A DNA stretch of 64,000 bases from Rubrivivax sp. (GTDB lineage: Bacteria; Pseudomonadota; Gammaproteobacteria; Burkholderiales; Burkholderiaceae_C). This document shows positions 46,127 through 54,779 of this stretch, piece after piece. Under the pieces are notes generated by a model. It worked only from the letters and a program-made list of their open reading frames with translations. It did not search any database and was not told where the DNA came from. The translations under genes were made by a program, and so were the position numbers. The stretch spans positions 62,001 through 126,000 of the forward strand of contig JADJHR010000019.1 of assembly GCA_016707445.1 (NCBI GenBank), given 5' to 3'. The first letter of the stretch is position 1. Each line of letters begins with the position of its first letter.

Positions 46127-47705
46127 GGTCCTGCAGGTCTCCGCGGGTGTCGACGGGGCGGCGCTCCAGGCGCCGGGCGACGTAGATCTCGGCGTCGATG
46201 TTGTCGAACTGGGCGCGCAGTCCCAGCCCGGCCGATGCCAGGCGCTGCGACTTGCCGCCCTGGTTGTGCGCACTGCCGGCATCGACGAAGGGCAGCAGCC
46301 AAAGCCGTCGGCGCGGCGTGCTGCCGGTGGCCAGCGGCCAGTGCAACTCGGCGCTGGTGGCCCAGCCGCGGTCGCGCACCAAGGTGTTTTCGCGATAGCC
46401 GCGCACGGTGTACCGGCCACCGATGCTGATCTGTTCCAGCGGCACCAGCGCATCGCGGCTGTATTGCAGCAGGCCGCGCAGCACCAGCAGTGCGCCGCCA
46501 TCGCCCAGCGCCAGGGCGCCCTGCGCCTGGCCGACCCACAGCCGGTACTGCGTGCTCGGCTGGCCATGCACCAGGGTCTCGGCGGGCAGGTTGTTGCGCC
46601 CGAAGACGAAGGTCGATCGCAGCGCCAGCACATGGCGGTCCAGGCGCAGCGTGGCGTCCTGGAAGAAGCGCCAGGCGCGCACGCGCGTCGTGCCGCTGGC
46701 CTCACCGGCGACGAAGGAGAAAGGCTCGCCGTCGAGCGTGGTTCGGTTGTCGCGCCGGGCGTAGCTCAGGCCCAGGCTCAGTCGCTGCGTGGCGTTGTCG
46801 AGCACGGGGTGGTTGAAGCTGATTTCCTGCGTGTCGACGCGGCTGCCCAGGTCCAGTGTGGACAGCGGTTCTTCGATCACCGATGAATGGCTGCGTGCCG
46901 CGCGCAGCTGCACGGTGCTGCGGCTGGCGGCCAGCGGCAGCGTCCAGCCCAGGTCGTACTGCGTGCTGCCGCCGCTGCGCGACAGCGTGGCCGCCAGCTG
47001 GTCGCCCCAGCTGCTGAGGTTGAACAGCTGCAGCTCGGCACCGGCCACTGCCGATCCCACCGCGGGCGCGCCCTGGTTGTTGGCGAACAGGGCCAGGCGC
47101 CAGGGCCGCGCGCGGGTGAGCTCGACGTCCAGTGTCGATTCACCCAGCGCCTGGCCTGGCAGCAGCCGGGCGTTCATGCGCTCGATCATCGGATCGTCCA
47201 GCAAAGTGGCAAAGCGCTGCTGCAGTTGCGGCAGCGCGAGCGGCTCGTCGGGTCGCAGCAAACGGCTGCGCAGGTAGTTCGGGTTCAGACCGTCCAGGCC
47301 CTGGAAACGGGTCTGGGTGATCCGACCTTCAATGATCGTCAAGCGCAACGTGCCCGACTGCAGCGCCTGCTCGGGCAACAGCGCCCCTGAATTGACATAG
47401 CCCCGGTCGACATAGGCGCGCGTGACGCGCTGGCGCAGTTCCTCCACGTCCAGCAGGCGCAGCGGCCGGTTCAGGAAGGGGGCGGCCAGCGCCTGCAGAT
47501 CGGCTTCTGGCAGCGACTGGCGGCCGACAAATTCGACGCGGGAGATGAGCAGCGCTTCGCCATCGGCCGGGCCGGGCAATTGCAGCGGTGGCAGGCTGTA
47601 GGCGGCGGCAGGTGTCGCCGCTTGGGCGCGCACGACGACCGGCAACAGGGCCAGGCCAAAGGCGGCAAGCGTCACCAGCGCGCGCAGTCCGCGTGTCTTC
47701 CGCAA
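46089..47705 (-). CDS. ShlB/FhaC/HecB family two-partner secretion transporter (TpsB)
   Basis: 538-residue outer-membrane beta-barrel transporter. A signal peptide (about 1-27, ending RAQA) is followed by two POTRA domains (VEFVGRQSLPEADLQALAAP; GTLRLTIIEGRITQTRFQG) and a 16-strand barrel with the ISIGGRYTVRGYREN loop motif that is crucial in this family; the last residue is Phe, as in most outer-membrane barrels. TTG 47705 is chosen because GGAGG lies 6 bases before it and it gives a clean signal peptide; ATG 47741 or 47771 would add up to 22 polar residues. It secretes the TpsA product encoded downstream. Confidence 0.9.
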   Translation of the reverse strand: MRKTRGLRALVTLAAFGLALLPVVVRAQAATPAAAYSLPPLQLPGPADGEALLISRVEFVGRQSLPEADLQALAAPFLNRPLRLLDVEELRQRVTRAYVDRGYVNSGALLPEQALQSGTLRLTIIEGRITQTRFQGLDGLNPNYLRSRLLRPDEPLALPQLQQRFATLLDDPMIERMNARLLPGQALGESTLDVELTRARPWRLALFANNQGAPAVGSAVAGAELQLFNLSSWGDQLAATLSRSGGSTQYDLGWTLPLAASRSTVQLRAARSHSSVIEEPLSTLDLGSRVDTQEISFNHPVLDNATQRLSLGLSYARRDNRTTLDGEPFSFVAGEASGTTRVRAWRFFQDATLRLDRHVLALRSTFVFGRNNLPAETLVHGQPSTQYRLWVGQAQGALALGDGGALLVLRGLLQYSRDALVPLEQISIGGRYTVRGYRENTLVRDRGWATSAELHWPLATGSTPRRRLWLLPFVDAGSAHNQGGKSQRLASAGLGLRAQFDNIDAEIYVARRLERRPVDTRGDLQDHGIHLSVRWLAF

Positions 47706-47789
47706 GATCGTCCTCCGCCGCGCCCAGCCCCCGGGGCACATCGGCACAGTATGCCTGCGCTTGGCCGGCATGCCTGGCCGGCGTCGGCC

Positions 47790-48338
47790 TCAGTCGGCGG
47801 CCACGCCGTCGAATTCCTTCTCGTGCATCCAGGCCGCGTGGCGTGGCGCGCGCTTGGTGCGCGACCATTCTTCGAGCATCGCCCACTTCACCTCGTCCAG
47901 GCGCTGCTTCATCTCGGGCGTGGCGGTGTCGGCGACCAGCTCCAGCCGGTGGCCGTTGCAATCGAAGAAGTAGATCGACTGGAAGATCGTGTGGTCGGTG
48001 ATGCCGATCACCGGCACGCCGCTGGCTTCGAGCCTGGCCTTGGTCTCGTGCAGTTCGGCCACGCTGCCGACGCGAAACGAGATGTGCTGCACCCACTCGG
48101 GTGTGTTCGGGTCACGGCCCATCGGCGCGGCATTGGGCAGTTCGAAGAAAGCCAGCACATTGCCGTTGCCGGCGTCCAGAAACAGGTGCATGTAGGGGTC
48201 GGGTGCATGGGTGCTGGGCACGCGGTCCTCGGCGATCGCCAGCACGAAGTCCATGCCCAGCTTGTCACCGTACCAGGCCACGGTCTCGGCGGCGTCGTTG
48301 CAGCGGTAGGCCACGTGGTGAATCTGCTGGATCTTCAT
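47790..48338 (-). CDS. VOC family protein (glyoxalase/dioxygenase-like)
   Basis: 182-residue protein with the vicinal-oxygen-chelate fold. The opening IQQIHHVAYRCNDAAETVAWY and the metal ligand sites (H in HHVAYR, H in VQHISFRV, E in HRLELVAD) make a metal-dependent enzyme plausible. The C-terminal tail is Lys/Trp-rich. ATG 48338 has AAGGA upstream. Extradiol dioxygenase, glyoxalase or an unknown function could be encoded; it is transcribed in the same direction as the TPS genes but 84 bases before them, so a link is uncertain. Confidence 0.87.
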   Translation of the reverse strand: MKIQQIHHVAYRCNDAAETVAWYGDKLGMDFVLAIAEDRVPSTHAPDPYMHLFLDAGNGNVLAFFELPNAAPMGRDPNTPEWVQHISFRVGSVAELHETKARLEASGVPVIGITDHTIFQSIYFFDCNGHRLELVADTATPEMKQRLDEVKWAMLEEWSRTKRAPRHAAWMHEKEFDGVAAD

Positions 48339-48515
48339 GGGGCATCCTTTCGATGATGTCGTAACTGAGGTTACGATTGAAAGCGCTCCGGCTGGGGAAA
48401 ACCTTGATCCGGCGCAAGGTCGGCATTGACGGTGACCGCAGCGGCGACGGAAAGCCCGTGGAACGCCGCCCTGTTGGCACGATCGTGCGGTCGCCTGCTT
48501 GCGGAGAATCACGCG

Positions 48516-49916
48516 ATGGAGCCCACCCTCGAGCACAGTGACCAGGTGGTCGCCCGTGTGGTGGCCTGGCACAACCGTCATCCGCTGGCCACGCGCATCA
48601 GCGCCGAGCAGGTGCACAGCGTCGGTGTGGTCAGCCTGCCCTACGCGGTGCAGGGCGCCCGCGTGGCGCCTGAAGTGCCGGCGGAACCGCCCGCCGAGCC
48701 CGCTGCCGAACCGACACCGACCCCCGAGCCGCCAGATGCCGGTGACGCGATGGTCGAGATCGACACCGGGCTGGTGCCTGTTGCCACGGCCGATGCGGTC
48801 GCCGTGCCGTTACCCGATCGTGCACCGGTTGCGAGCATCCTGGACCGCGCGCTGGCTGCTCCCGAAACATCCGCTGCGGCGCACGCAGGCAGGCCGCAGA
48901 ACAGTGTCGACCCCACGCCGGCCGCACCGGTCGAACGACCCGACTGGGCGACTCGGCAGGTGCTGGAGTTGCCGCTGCGCAATGGTCGCCGAACGTGGCG
49001 CGCCGCCTGGCGGCAGTGGCGCGGGCAGGGTGCTTTCAGGGCCTTGTTCAACGACGATTTCATCGCCCCACTGCGCCCACGGGTGGTGGCACGCTGGGTG
49101 GCGGTGCACGGCAACAGTCAGCGCCCACTGACGGAAGAATTGCCGTGGCGATTGATCGATGCCGATCCCGAACGCTACATCGACGAGGTCGATGCGCCAG
49201 CCTTGCCGCTGCACGTGCTGACCGCGGCGATCGGCGTCGGCGATGCGCGCCGGCGCCTGCTGCTGGCCCCCGGGCCGATGGGCGCGGTCTTGGGCTCGCG
49301 GCACTGGAGTCGCATGCGCCTGGGTGCCGCCACTGGCGTCCTTGGCAGCCTGGCCCTGACACTGTTCATGGGCGGCATGGCCCTGCGCGGGGGGGCTGCA
49401 CTGTCGGCACCGGCGCCGGTGTCGGCCGCGGCATCGGCGCCCGCGTCGGCGCCAACCGCAGCGGCAGCCGTGGCGGTGCGGGTCGAGGTGCCGGTCGAGG
49501 TGGGGGCTGAAAGGGCGGCCCAAGAGCCTGTCCGGGCTACGCCGGCCCCCGCCAACGTCGACCCACGGCGCGGCCACTTCGATCGCCCTACCCTGGTTGC
49601 CACCCTGCCTGCAGCGCAGCGGCAGACCCTGCGCACGGCCGGCCGTGCGCTGCGTGCCGACCCGGCAGCGCCTGCGCCGGCCAGAGTCTGGGCCTTGGTG
49701 AGCGCCCCGCTCGCCGACAAGCGACAGTCCGAGCGCATCGCCGCGCAGCTGCAGGCCGTTGCCCTGCTGCAGGCGGTGCCGATGCGCGCCGAATCGATGC
49801 GCGCCGGTGCCGCATGGCGCGCGGTGTTCTGGCCTTTCGCGTCGGCCGCGCTTGCGCAGCAGGCGCGCCTGGCGCTCGCCGACAAGGGGTTGCACACCGA
49901 GCTGCTGGCGTTCTGA
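48516..49916 (+). CDS. Unknown membrane protein with Pro/Ala linkers and SPOR-like end
   Basis: 466 residues, not recognised as a characterised family. In order: a conserved-looking start (VARVVAWHNRHPLATRI), a Pro/Ala/Glu-rich linker (about 60-140), a Trp/Arg-rich segment (RTWRAAWRQWRGQGAF), one transmembrane helix (about 275-295, GVLGSLALTLFMGG), a second Ala/Pro linker, and a C-terminal ~80 residues whose pattern (VWALVSAPLADKRQSERIAAQL, then GLHTELLAF) recalls SPOR-type repeats. This would place the C-terminus in the periplasm. ATG 48516 has GGAGA about 9 bases upstream; earlier starts lack one. It ends 54 bases before a MarR regulator. Confidence 0.62.
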   Translation: MEPTLEHSDQVVARVVAWHNRHPLATRISAEQVHSVGVVSLPYAVQGARVAPEVPAEPPAEPAAEPTPTPEPPDAGDAMVEIDTGLVPVATADAVAVPLPDRAPVASILDRALAAPETSAAAHAGRPQNSVDPTPAAPVERPDWATRQVLELPLRNGRRTWRAAWRQWRGQGAFRALFNDDFIAPLRPRVVARWVAVHGNSQRPLTEELPWRLIDADPERYIDEVDAPALPLHVLTAAIGVGDARRRLLLAPGPMGAVLGSRHWSRMRLGAATGVLGSLALTLFMGGMALRGGAALSAPAPVSAAASAPASAPTAAAAVAVRVEVPVEVGAERAAQEPVRATPAPANVDPRRGHFDRPTLVATLPAAQRQTLRTAGRALRADPAAPAPARVWALVSAPLADKRQSERIAAQLQAVALLQAVPMRAESMRAGAAWRAVFWPFASAALAQQARLALADKGLHTELLAF

Positions 49917-49970
49917 TCGTCACCGACGTTACGATGGCGCTGGGCTTGCCGTCGCGGGCCGGGGGTGGTG

Positions 49971-50408
49971 ATGACGCTGCAACAGTTTCTGCCCTACCGC
50001 CTGGCGGTGCTGGCCGACGCCGTCAGCCGCGCGATGGCCGCGGTTTACCAGCAACGCTTCGACCTCACGAGAGACGAGTGGCGGCTGCTTGCGGTGCTGG
50101 GCGATCGTGGCCGGCTGCAGGCTGCTGAAGCCGCGCAGGCCACCACGGTCGACAAGATGCAGGCCAGCCGGGCCTTGCGCCGGCTGCAGGCGCGCGGGCT
50201 GGTGTCGCGCCAGACCGACCCCGACGACCGGCGCCACGTCATCGTGCAGCTGTTGCCGGCCGGGCGCAGCGTGCTGCAACAGCTGAACCCGGTGATCCAG
50301 GCACGCGAGGCTTATCTGTTGGCCGCCTTGAGCGAACCCGAGCGCGAGTTGCTCGACCGCGCGCTGGACAGGCTGCTGCAGCGCGCGCAGGAGTTGCAGC
50401 AGTTGTGA
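49971..50408 (+). CDS. MarR family transcriptional regulator
   Basis: About 145 residues. Winged-HTH core: DEWRLLAVLGDRGRLQAAEAAQ, then TTVDKMQASRALRRLQARGLV and the wing DPDDRRHVIVQL, with helical dimerisation ends. MarR proteins usually repress a neighbouring catabolic or efflux gene and respond to small phenolic compounds. The convergent aldehyde dehydrogenase (coniferyl-aldehyde type) is a natural candidate target. Start ATG 49971 is used; GTG 49965 is equally possible. Confidence 0.9.
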   Translation: MTLQQFLPYRLAVLADAVSRAMAAVYQQRFDLTRDEWRLLAVLGDRGRLQAAEAAQATTVDKMQASRALRRLQARGLVSRQTDPDDRRHVIVQLLPAGRSVLQQLNPVIQAREAYLLAALSEPERELLDRALDRLLQRAQELQQL

Positions 50409-50415
50409 AGGCCCG

Positions 50416-51861
50416 TCAGCCGATGCGGCGGATCAGGCCCGACAACTTCTCGAACACCACGCCATAGGGCGGAAACAGCAACGCGCTGCCCGACAGCCTG
50501 CTCTGGTGGTAGACGCCGGTTTCCTTGCTGAAGGTGCGGAAGCCCCATTCACCGTGATAGGCGCCCATGCCGCTGGCGCCCACGCCGCCGAAGGGCAGGT
50601 CCTCCTGCACGATGTGCCACAGCGTGTCGTTCACGGTCACGCCACCGGCCAGGGTCTGACGCAGCACACGCTCGCGTTCAGCGGCGTCGGTGCCGAACCA
50701 GTACAGGGCCAGTGGCCGATCGTGGCGGTTGACGTGCGCGATCACCTCGTCGATGTGGTCGTAGGCCAGCACCGGCAGGATGGGGCCGAACAATTCTTCC
50801 TGCATCACACGCATGCCCTCGCCGGCGCCCAGCACCAGGTGCAACGGCAGCTTGCGCGTGGCGTCGGACGGGCCCTCGGCGTGCAGGTTGACGGTCTGTG
50901 CGCCCTGGCTGCGCGCGTCATCCAGCAGCGCCAGCAGGCGCCGGTAGTGGCGCTCGGTGGTGATGCTGGTGTAGTCCGGATTGCTGGCAACCGTGGGGTA
51001 CAGGCGCTGGTGGGCACGACGCATGGCCGCCACGAAGTCATCGATTCGACTGCGCGGCACCGCCACGTAGTCGGGGGCGATGCAGGTCTGGCCGGCGTTC
51101 AGCAGCTTGCCGGCGGCCAGCCGCAACACGCTGCGTTCGAGGTCGAAGCCGGCGCCCAGAATGGCCGGCGACTTGCCGCCCAATTCCAGCGTCACCGGCG
51201 TCAGGTTGGCCGCCGCCGCCATCGCCACCTGGCGCCCGACGGCGGTCGATCCGGTGAACAGCAGGTGATCGAAGGGCAGGCTGACGAAGGCTCGACCGAG
51301 ATCGGCGTCACCGGTGACGACCACCATCTCGTCGGCGCCAAAACGTTGCGCCACCTGTTCGCGCAGCAGTTCGGAGAACCGCGGGCCGATCTCCGACGGT
51401 TTGATCATCACACGGTTGCCCGCGGCCAGCGCGGCAATGGCCGGCGTCAGCGCCAGCATGCCCGGGTAGTTCCAGGGGCTGACGATACCCACCACGCCCA
51501 GCGCCTGGCGCATCAGGCGGTTGTAGCCGGGGCGGTAGATCAGGCTGGTCGGCATGCGCCGGGTCTTCATCCAGCCGCGCAGATGGCGCTGCGTGTGGCG
51601 CAGGCTCAACAGTACGGGGGTGATGTCCGACAGCTGCGTGACCTGCGCCGAGCGATGGCCGAAGTCGGCCGAGATGGCCTGGATCATCGCTGGCGACATG
51701 CGCTTGATCATGTCTTCGACACGATTCAGGCGGTCCATGCGCAGCGCGTGGCCGGGGTCGCGTTCGGCTTCGAAGCCGGCGCGCAACCGGTCGAACGCGG
51801 CCCGCAGGGCCTGCTCGATTTCAGGGCGCTGGAGGCTTGGGGTGTTCAGGACAGCACTCAT
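50416..51861 (-). CDS. Aldehyde dehydrogenase, coniferyl-aldehyde dehydrogenase type
   Basis: 481-residue aldehyde dehydrogenase of the short, membrane-associable class that includes coniferyl aldehyde dehydrogenases (CalB-like). SPWNYPGMLALTPAIAALAAGN, FTGSTAVGRQ, LELGGKSPAI (Glu) and NAGQTCIAPDYV (nucleophilic Cys) are all visible, and the C-terminus has the hydrophobic GSALLFPPYGVVFEKL tail of the class. ATG 51861 is selected since similarity starts at its N-terminus. Substrate is likely an aromatic or long-chain aldehyde. It converges on the MarR gene, 7 bases apart. Confidence 0.9.
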   Translation of the reverse strand: MSAVLNTPSLQRPEIEQALRAAFDRLRAGFEAERDPGHALRMDRLNRVEDMIKRMSPAMIQAISADFGHRSAQVTQLSDITPVLLSLRHTQRHLRGWMKTRRMPTSLIYRPGYNRLMRQALGVVGIVSPWNYPGMLALTPAIAALAAGNRVMIKPSEIGPRFSELLREQVAQRFGADEMVVVTGDADLGRAFVSLPFDHLLFTGSTAVGRQVAMAAAANLTPVTLELGGKSPAILGAGFDLERSVLRLAAGKLLNAGQTCIAPDYVAVPRSRIDDFVAAMRRAHQRLYPTVASNPDYTSITTERHYRRLLALLDDARSQGAQTVNLHAEGPSDATRKLPLHLVLGAGEGMRVMQEELFGPILPVLAYDHIDEVIAHVNRHDRPLALYWFGTDAAERERVLRQTLAGGVTVNDTLWHIVQEDLPFGGVGASGMGAYHGEWGFRTFSKETGVYHQSRLSGSALLFPPYGVVFEKLSGLIRRIG

Positions 51862-51951
51862 GGCGCACCCTCGATGCAGAACAATCGGAGCATCATAGGT
51901 CGGCCAGCGACGCACCTGGCCACCAACACCCGGTTTAGGAGAACCCCCCCA

Positions 51952-53184
51952 ATGTCATCCGGCAAGATCCTCGTCGCCCAGGGTGGCGGCCCCACCGCGG
52001 TGATCAACCAGTCGCTGGTCGGCGTGGTGCTCGAAGCGCGGCGCTTTCGCGAGGTGACCCGCGTGTACGGTGCGCATCACGGCGTGCGTGGCGTGATCAA
52101 CGAAGACTTCGTCGACCTGACGCAGGAGACCAGCCACAACCTCGAACTGGTGGCCGGCACGCCGGCCGCAGCGCTGGGCAGCACGCGCGACAAGCCTGAC
52201 CTGGCCTATTGCCAGGAGATGTTCAAGGTGCTGAAGGCGCACGAGATCGAGCACTTCTTCAACATCGGCGGCAACGACAGCAGCGACACCGTGCGCATCA
52301 TCGCCGACGAGGCGACCAAGGCCGGCTACCCGCTGCGCTGCATCCACATCCCCAAGACCATCGACAACGACCTGGTGCACAACGACCACACACCCGGCTT
52401 CCCGTCGGCGGCGAGATTCGTGGCCCTGGCCTTTGCGGGCGCCAATCTCGATAACGCGGCACTGCCCGGCGTCTACGTGGGTGTGGTGATGGGCCGCCAC
52501 GCCGGCTTCCTGACCGCGGCGTCGGCATTGGGCAAGAAGTTTCCCGACGACGGGCCGCACCTGATCTACGTGCCCGAGCGCGTGTTCGAGATCGACCGTT
52601 TCCTGGCCGACGTCAAGGCCGTTTACGAACGCCACGGCCGCTGCGTGATCGCGGTCAGCGAAGGCATCCACGATGCCCAGGGGCAGCCCATCCTCGCGCA
52701 ATTGGCGAAGGACATCGAACGTGACGCGCATGGCAACGTGCAGCTGTCGGGCAGCGGTGCGCTGGCCGACCTGCTGTGCGAGGAGATCAAGTCCAAGCTC
52801 AAGCTCAAGCGTGTGCGCGGCGACACCTTCGGCTACCTGCAGCGCAGCTTTGTCGGCTGCGTCAGCGACGTCGACCAGCGCGAGGCGCGCGAGGTCGGCG
52901 AGAAGGCGGTGCAGTACGCGTTCTGGGGCGTGAATGGCAAACACAGCAGCGGCTCGGTGGCGATCAAGCGCACCGGCTTCTATTCGGCCGACTACGAGCT
53001 GCTGCCGCTGGAGGCGGTGGCCGGCAAGACACGCACGATGGAAGACGAGTTCATCACCGCCAGCGGCACCGACGTCACCGACGCCTTCAGGCTGTACCTG
53101 CGCCCGCTGCTGGGCTCGGGCATGGCCGACGCCTACCGGCTGCGCGGCGCGCCAGTCGACAAGGTGCTGGCGGTCAAGGGTTGA
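51952..53184 (+). CDS. 6-phosphofructokinase, PPi-dependent type
   Basis: 410-residue phosphofructokinase. IGGNDSSD (105-112) stands where ATP enzymes have GGDG, and PKTIDND (134-140) carries the Lys typical of pyrophosphate-using enzymes (ATP enzymes have Gly). GRHAGFLTA and PERVF hold the fructose-6-phosphate site. It likely makes glycolysis reversible at this step, using PPi. ATG 51952 has AGGAGA about 10 bases upstream; the frame is open for a further ~480 codons upstream, but that stretch is antisense to the aldehyde dehydrogenase. Confidence 0.9.
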   Translation: MSSGKILVAQGGGPTAVINQSLVGVVLEARRFREVTRVYGAHHGVRGVINEDFVDLTQETSHNLELVAGTPAAALGSTRDKPDLAYCQEMFKVLKAHEIEHFFNIGGNDSSDTVRIIADEATKAGYPLRCIHIPKTIDNDLVHNDHTPGFPSAARFVALAFAGANLDNAALPGVYVGVVMGRHAGFLTAASALGKKFPDDGPHLIYVPERVFEIDRFLADVKAVYERHGRCVIAVSEGIHDAQGQPILAQLAKDIERDAHGNVQLSGSGALADLLCEEIKSKLKLKRVRGDTFGYLQRSFVGCVSDVDQREAREVGEKAVQYAFWGVNGKHSSGSVAIKRTGFYSADYELLPLEAVAGKTRTMEDEFITASGTDVTDAFRLYLRPLLGSGMADAYRLRGAPVDKVLAVKG

Positions 53185-53228
53185 CTGCGCCTTGGCGGGC
53201 GCTGTCGTGCGCCCCTGACAATGACGGC

Positions 53229-53780
53229 ATGGATGCCCAACCCGACAAGGAGCGCGTGATCGCCGACACCCGCCGCTGGATCGAACGTGCGGTGATCGGC
53301 CTGAACCTGTGCCCGTTCGCGAAAGCGGTGGTCGGCAAGGATCAGGTGCGCTATGTCGTCAGCGACGCCACCGACACACAGATGCTGGCACAGGAACTGG
53401 CGGTCGAACTGCAGCGCCTGGCCGACAGCGACCCCGAACGGCTGGACACCACGCTGCTGATCCACCCGCAGCTGCTGCAGGATTTCGGCGACTACAACGA
53501 TTTTCTCGATGTTGCCGACGCGGTGCTGGTCGATCTGGAACTGGACGGTGAGCTGCAGGTGGCCAGTTTCCACCCCGACTACCGATTTGCCGACAGCGAC
53601 GACGGCGATGTCGCCAACTGCAGCAACCGCAGCCCCTACCCGGCACTGCACCTGCTGCGCGAAGCCAGCGTCGAGCGTGCGGTGGCGGTCTTCCCCGAGG
53701 CCGAGCACATCTTCGAACGCAACATCGAAACCCTGCGCCGCCTGGGCTGGGAAGGTTGGCGCGCGCTCTGGGTGCGCTGA
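53229..53780 (+). CDS. DUF1415 family protein
   Basis: 183-residue protein of DUF1415. The conserved TRRWIERAVIGLNLCPFAKAV opening with its Cys, LIHPQLLQDFGDYNDFL, and ASFHPDYRFADSD with NRSPYPALHLLRE are visible. The family is widespread in Beta- and Gammaproteobacteria; no function has been established. The Cys and conserved His/Asp residues could form an active site (inference). It starts 44 bases after phosphofructokinase and ends one base short of the convergent ccmH. Confidence 0.92.
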   Translation: MDAQPDKERVIADTRRWIERAVIGLNLCPFAKAVVGKDQVRYVVSDATDTQMLAQELAVELQRLADSDPERLDTTLLIHPQLLQDFGDYNDFLDVADAVLVDLELDGELQVASFHPDYRFADSDDGDVANCSNRSPYPALHLLREASVERAVAVFPEAEHIFERNIETLRRLGWEGWRALWVR

Positions 53781-53781
53781 A

Positions 53782-54249
53782 TCAGCCGCGTGGCGTGTCG
53801 TCGGCTGCCAGCAGCTGTGCGGCGCGCGCCGCGTCGGCATCGTTCATCGCGGCGGCCACAGGCGCGCTCTGGCTGCGGCGCAGGCTGCGCCAGAACAGCG
53901 CCAGCCCGATCAGCACCAGCAGGGCCGGGCCGGCCCACAGCAGAACCGTGCTGGCCTTGAAGGGCGGTCGGTAAAGCACGAAGTCGCCGTAGCGCTGGGT
54001 CATGTAGGCGACGACGTCGGTTTCGCTGCGGCCGGCCTTGAGCTGTTCGCGCACCTGATTCTTCAGGTCGATCGCCAGGTCAGCGTTCGAGTCGGCAATG
54101 GTCTGGTTCTGGCATACCAGGCAGCGCAATTCAGCCGCCAGTGCGTTGACACGGGCTTCCAGCGCCGGGTCGGCGGCGATGCTGGGCGCATCGGCGGCCC
54201 GGGCCAGACCGAGCAAGGCGAGCAGCATCACGATCAGCCAGCGATTCAT
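53782..54249 (-). CDS. ccmH: Cytochrome c-type biogenesis protein CcmH
   Basis: 155-residue periplasmic thioredoxin-like reductant of System I cytochrome c maturation, keeping apocytochrome CxxCH reduced. The signal segment (1-19) is followed by the CxxC motif RCLVCQNQ (C43, C46) and the conserved helix VREQLKAGRSETDVVAYMTQRYGDFVLY (in two stretches), then one TM helix (about 108-125). A separate CcmI is encoded at 59814. ATG 54249 is chosen because the signal peptide starts there. Two bases separate it from ccmG. Confidence 0.95.
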   Translation of the reverse strand: MNRWLIVMLLALLGLARAADAPSIAADPALEARVNALAAELRCLVCQNQTIADSNADLAIDLKNQVREQLKAGRSETDVVAYMTQRYGDFVLYRPPFKASTVLLWAGPALLVLIGLALFWRSLRRSQSAPVAAAMNDADAARAAQLLAADDTPRG

Positions 54250-54251
54250 CG

Positions 54252-54779
54252 TCAGCCTTTGAGTTTTTTCACCAGCGGCACCACGTCGCGCGCCCAGGCC
54301 TCGGGCGTCAGCGGGCCGATGTGTTTCAGCCGCACGATGCCGTCGCGGTCGATCACGAAGGTCTCGGGCACACCATAGACGCCATAGTCGATGCCGACGC
54401 GGCCGTCGCGGTCGACCGCCACCGCCTGGTAGGGGTCGCCCAGCTTGCGCAGCCAGTCCTGGCCGTTGCGTGGGTCGTCCTTGTAGTTCAGGCCGACGAT
54501 GGGTACCAGCTGTTCGCGTGCCGCGGCGACCAGCAGCGGGTGCTCTTCGCGGCAGGGCGCGCACCACGAGGCCCAGACGTTGAGGATCCAGACCTGGCCC
54601 TTCATCTGTGCCGGCTCGAATGCCGGTTGCGCGGCGTCGAGCTGAGGCAGCTTGAAGGTCGGCGCCGGCTTGCCGATGAAAGGCGACGGCACCTCGCGCG
54701 GTTTCAGCGTCAGGCCCACGGCGAGCAGCACCGCCAGCAGCAGAAAGATGCCGAGCGGGATGAACTGGCGACCCTTCAT
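54252..54779 (-). CDS. ccmG: Thiol:disulfide interchange protein DsbE/CcmG
   Basis: 175-residue membrane-anchored thioredoxin. N-terminal helix (about 7-25), then the thioredoxin fold with WCAPC (C73, C76), the acidic GLNYKDDPRNG and the cis-Pro loop GVPETFVIDRDG. It supplies electrons for reducing apocytochrome c or CcmH in the periplasm. Overlaps ccmF by 4 bases (ATGA), consistent with one transcript. Confidence 0.95.
   Translation of the reverse strand: MKGRQFIPLGIFLLLAVLLAVGLTLKPREVPSPFIGKPAPTFKLPQLDAAQPAFEPAQMKGQVWILNVWASWCAPCREEHPLLVAAAREQLVPIVGLNYKDDPRNGQDWLRKLGDPYQAVAVDRDGRVGIDYGVYGVPETFVIDRDGIVRLKHIGPLTPEAWARDVVPLVKKLKG

Noticed and set aside
43850..46429. 859-codon plus-strand frame opposite the CHAT gene
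   Set aside because: Gln/Arg/Ala-rich composition of a GC-rich shadow frame; the opposite strand has complete CHAT and TPS motifs.
50506..51951. Open frame extending phosphofructokinase by about 480 codons upstream
   Set aside because: It is antisense to a fully conserved aldehyde dehydrogenase; homology begins at ATG 51952 with its own ribosome site.
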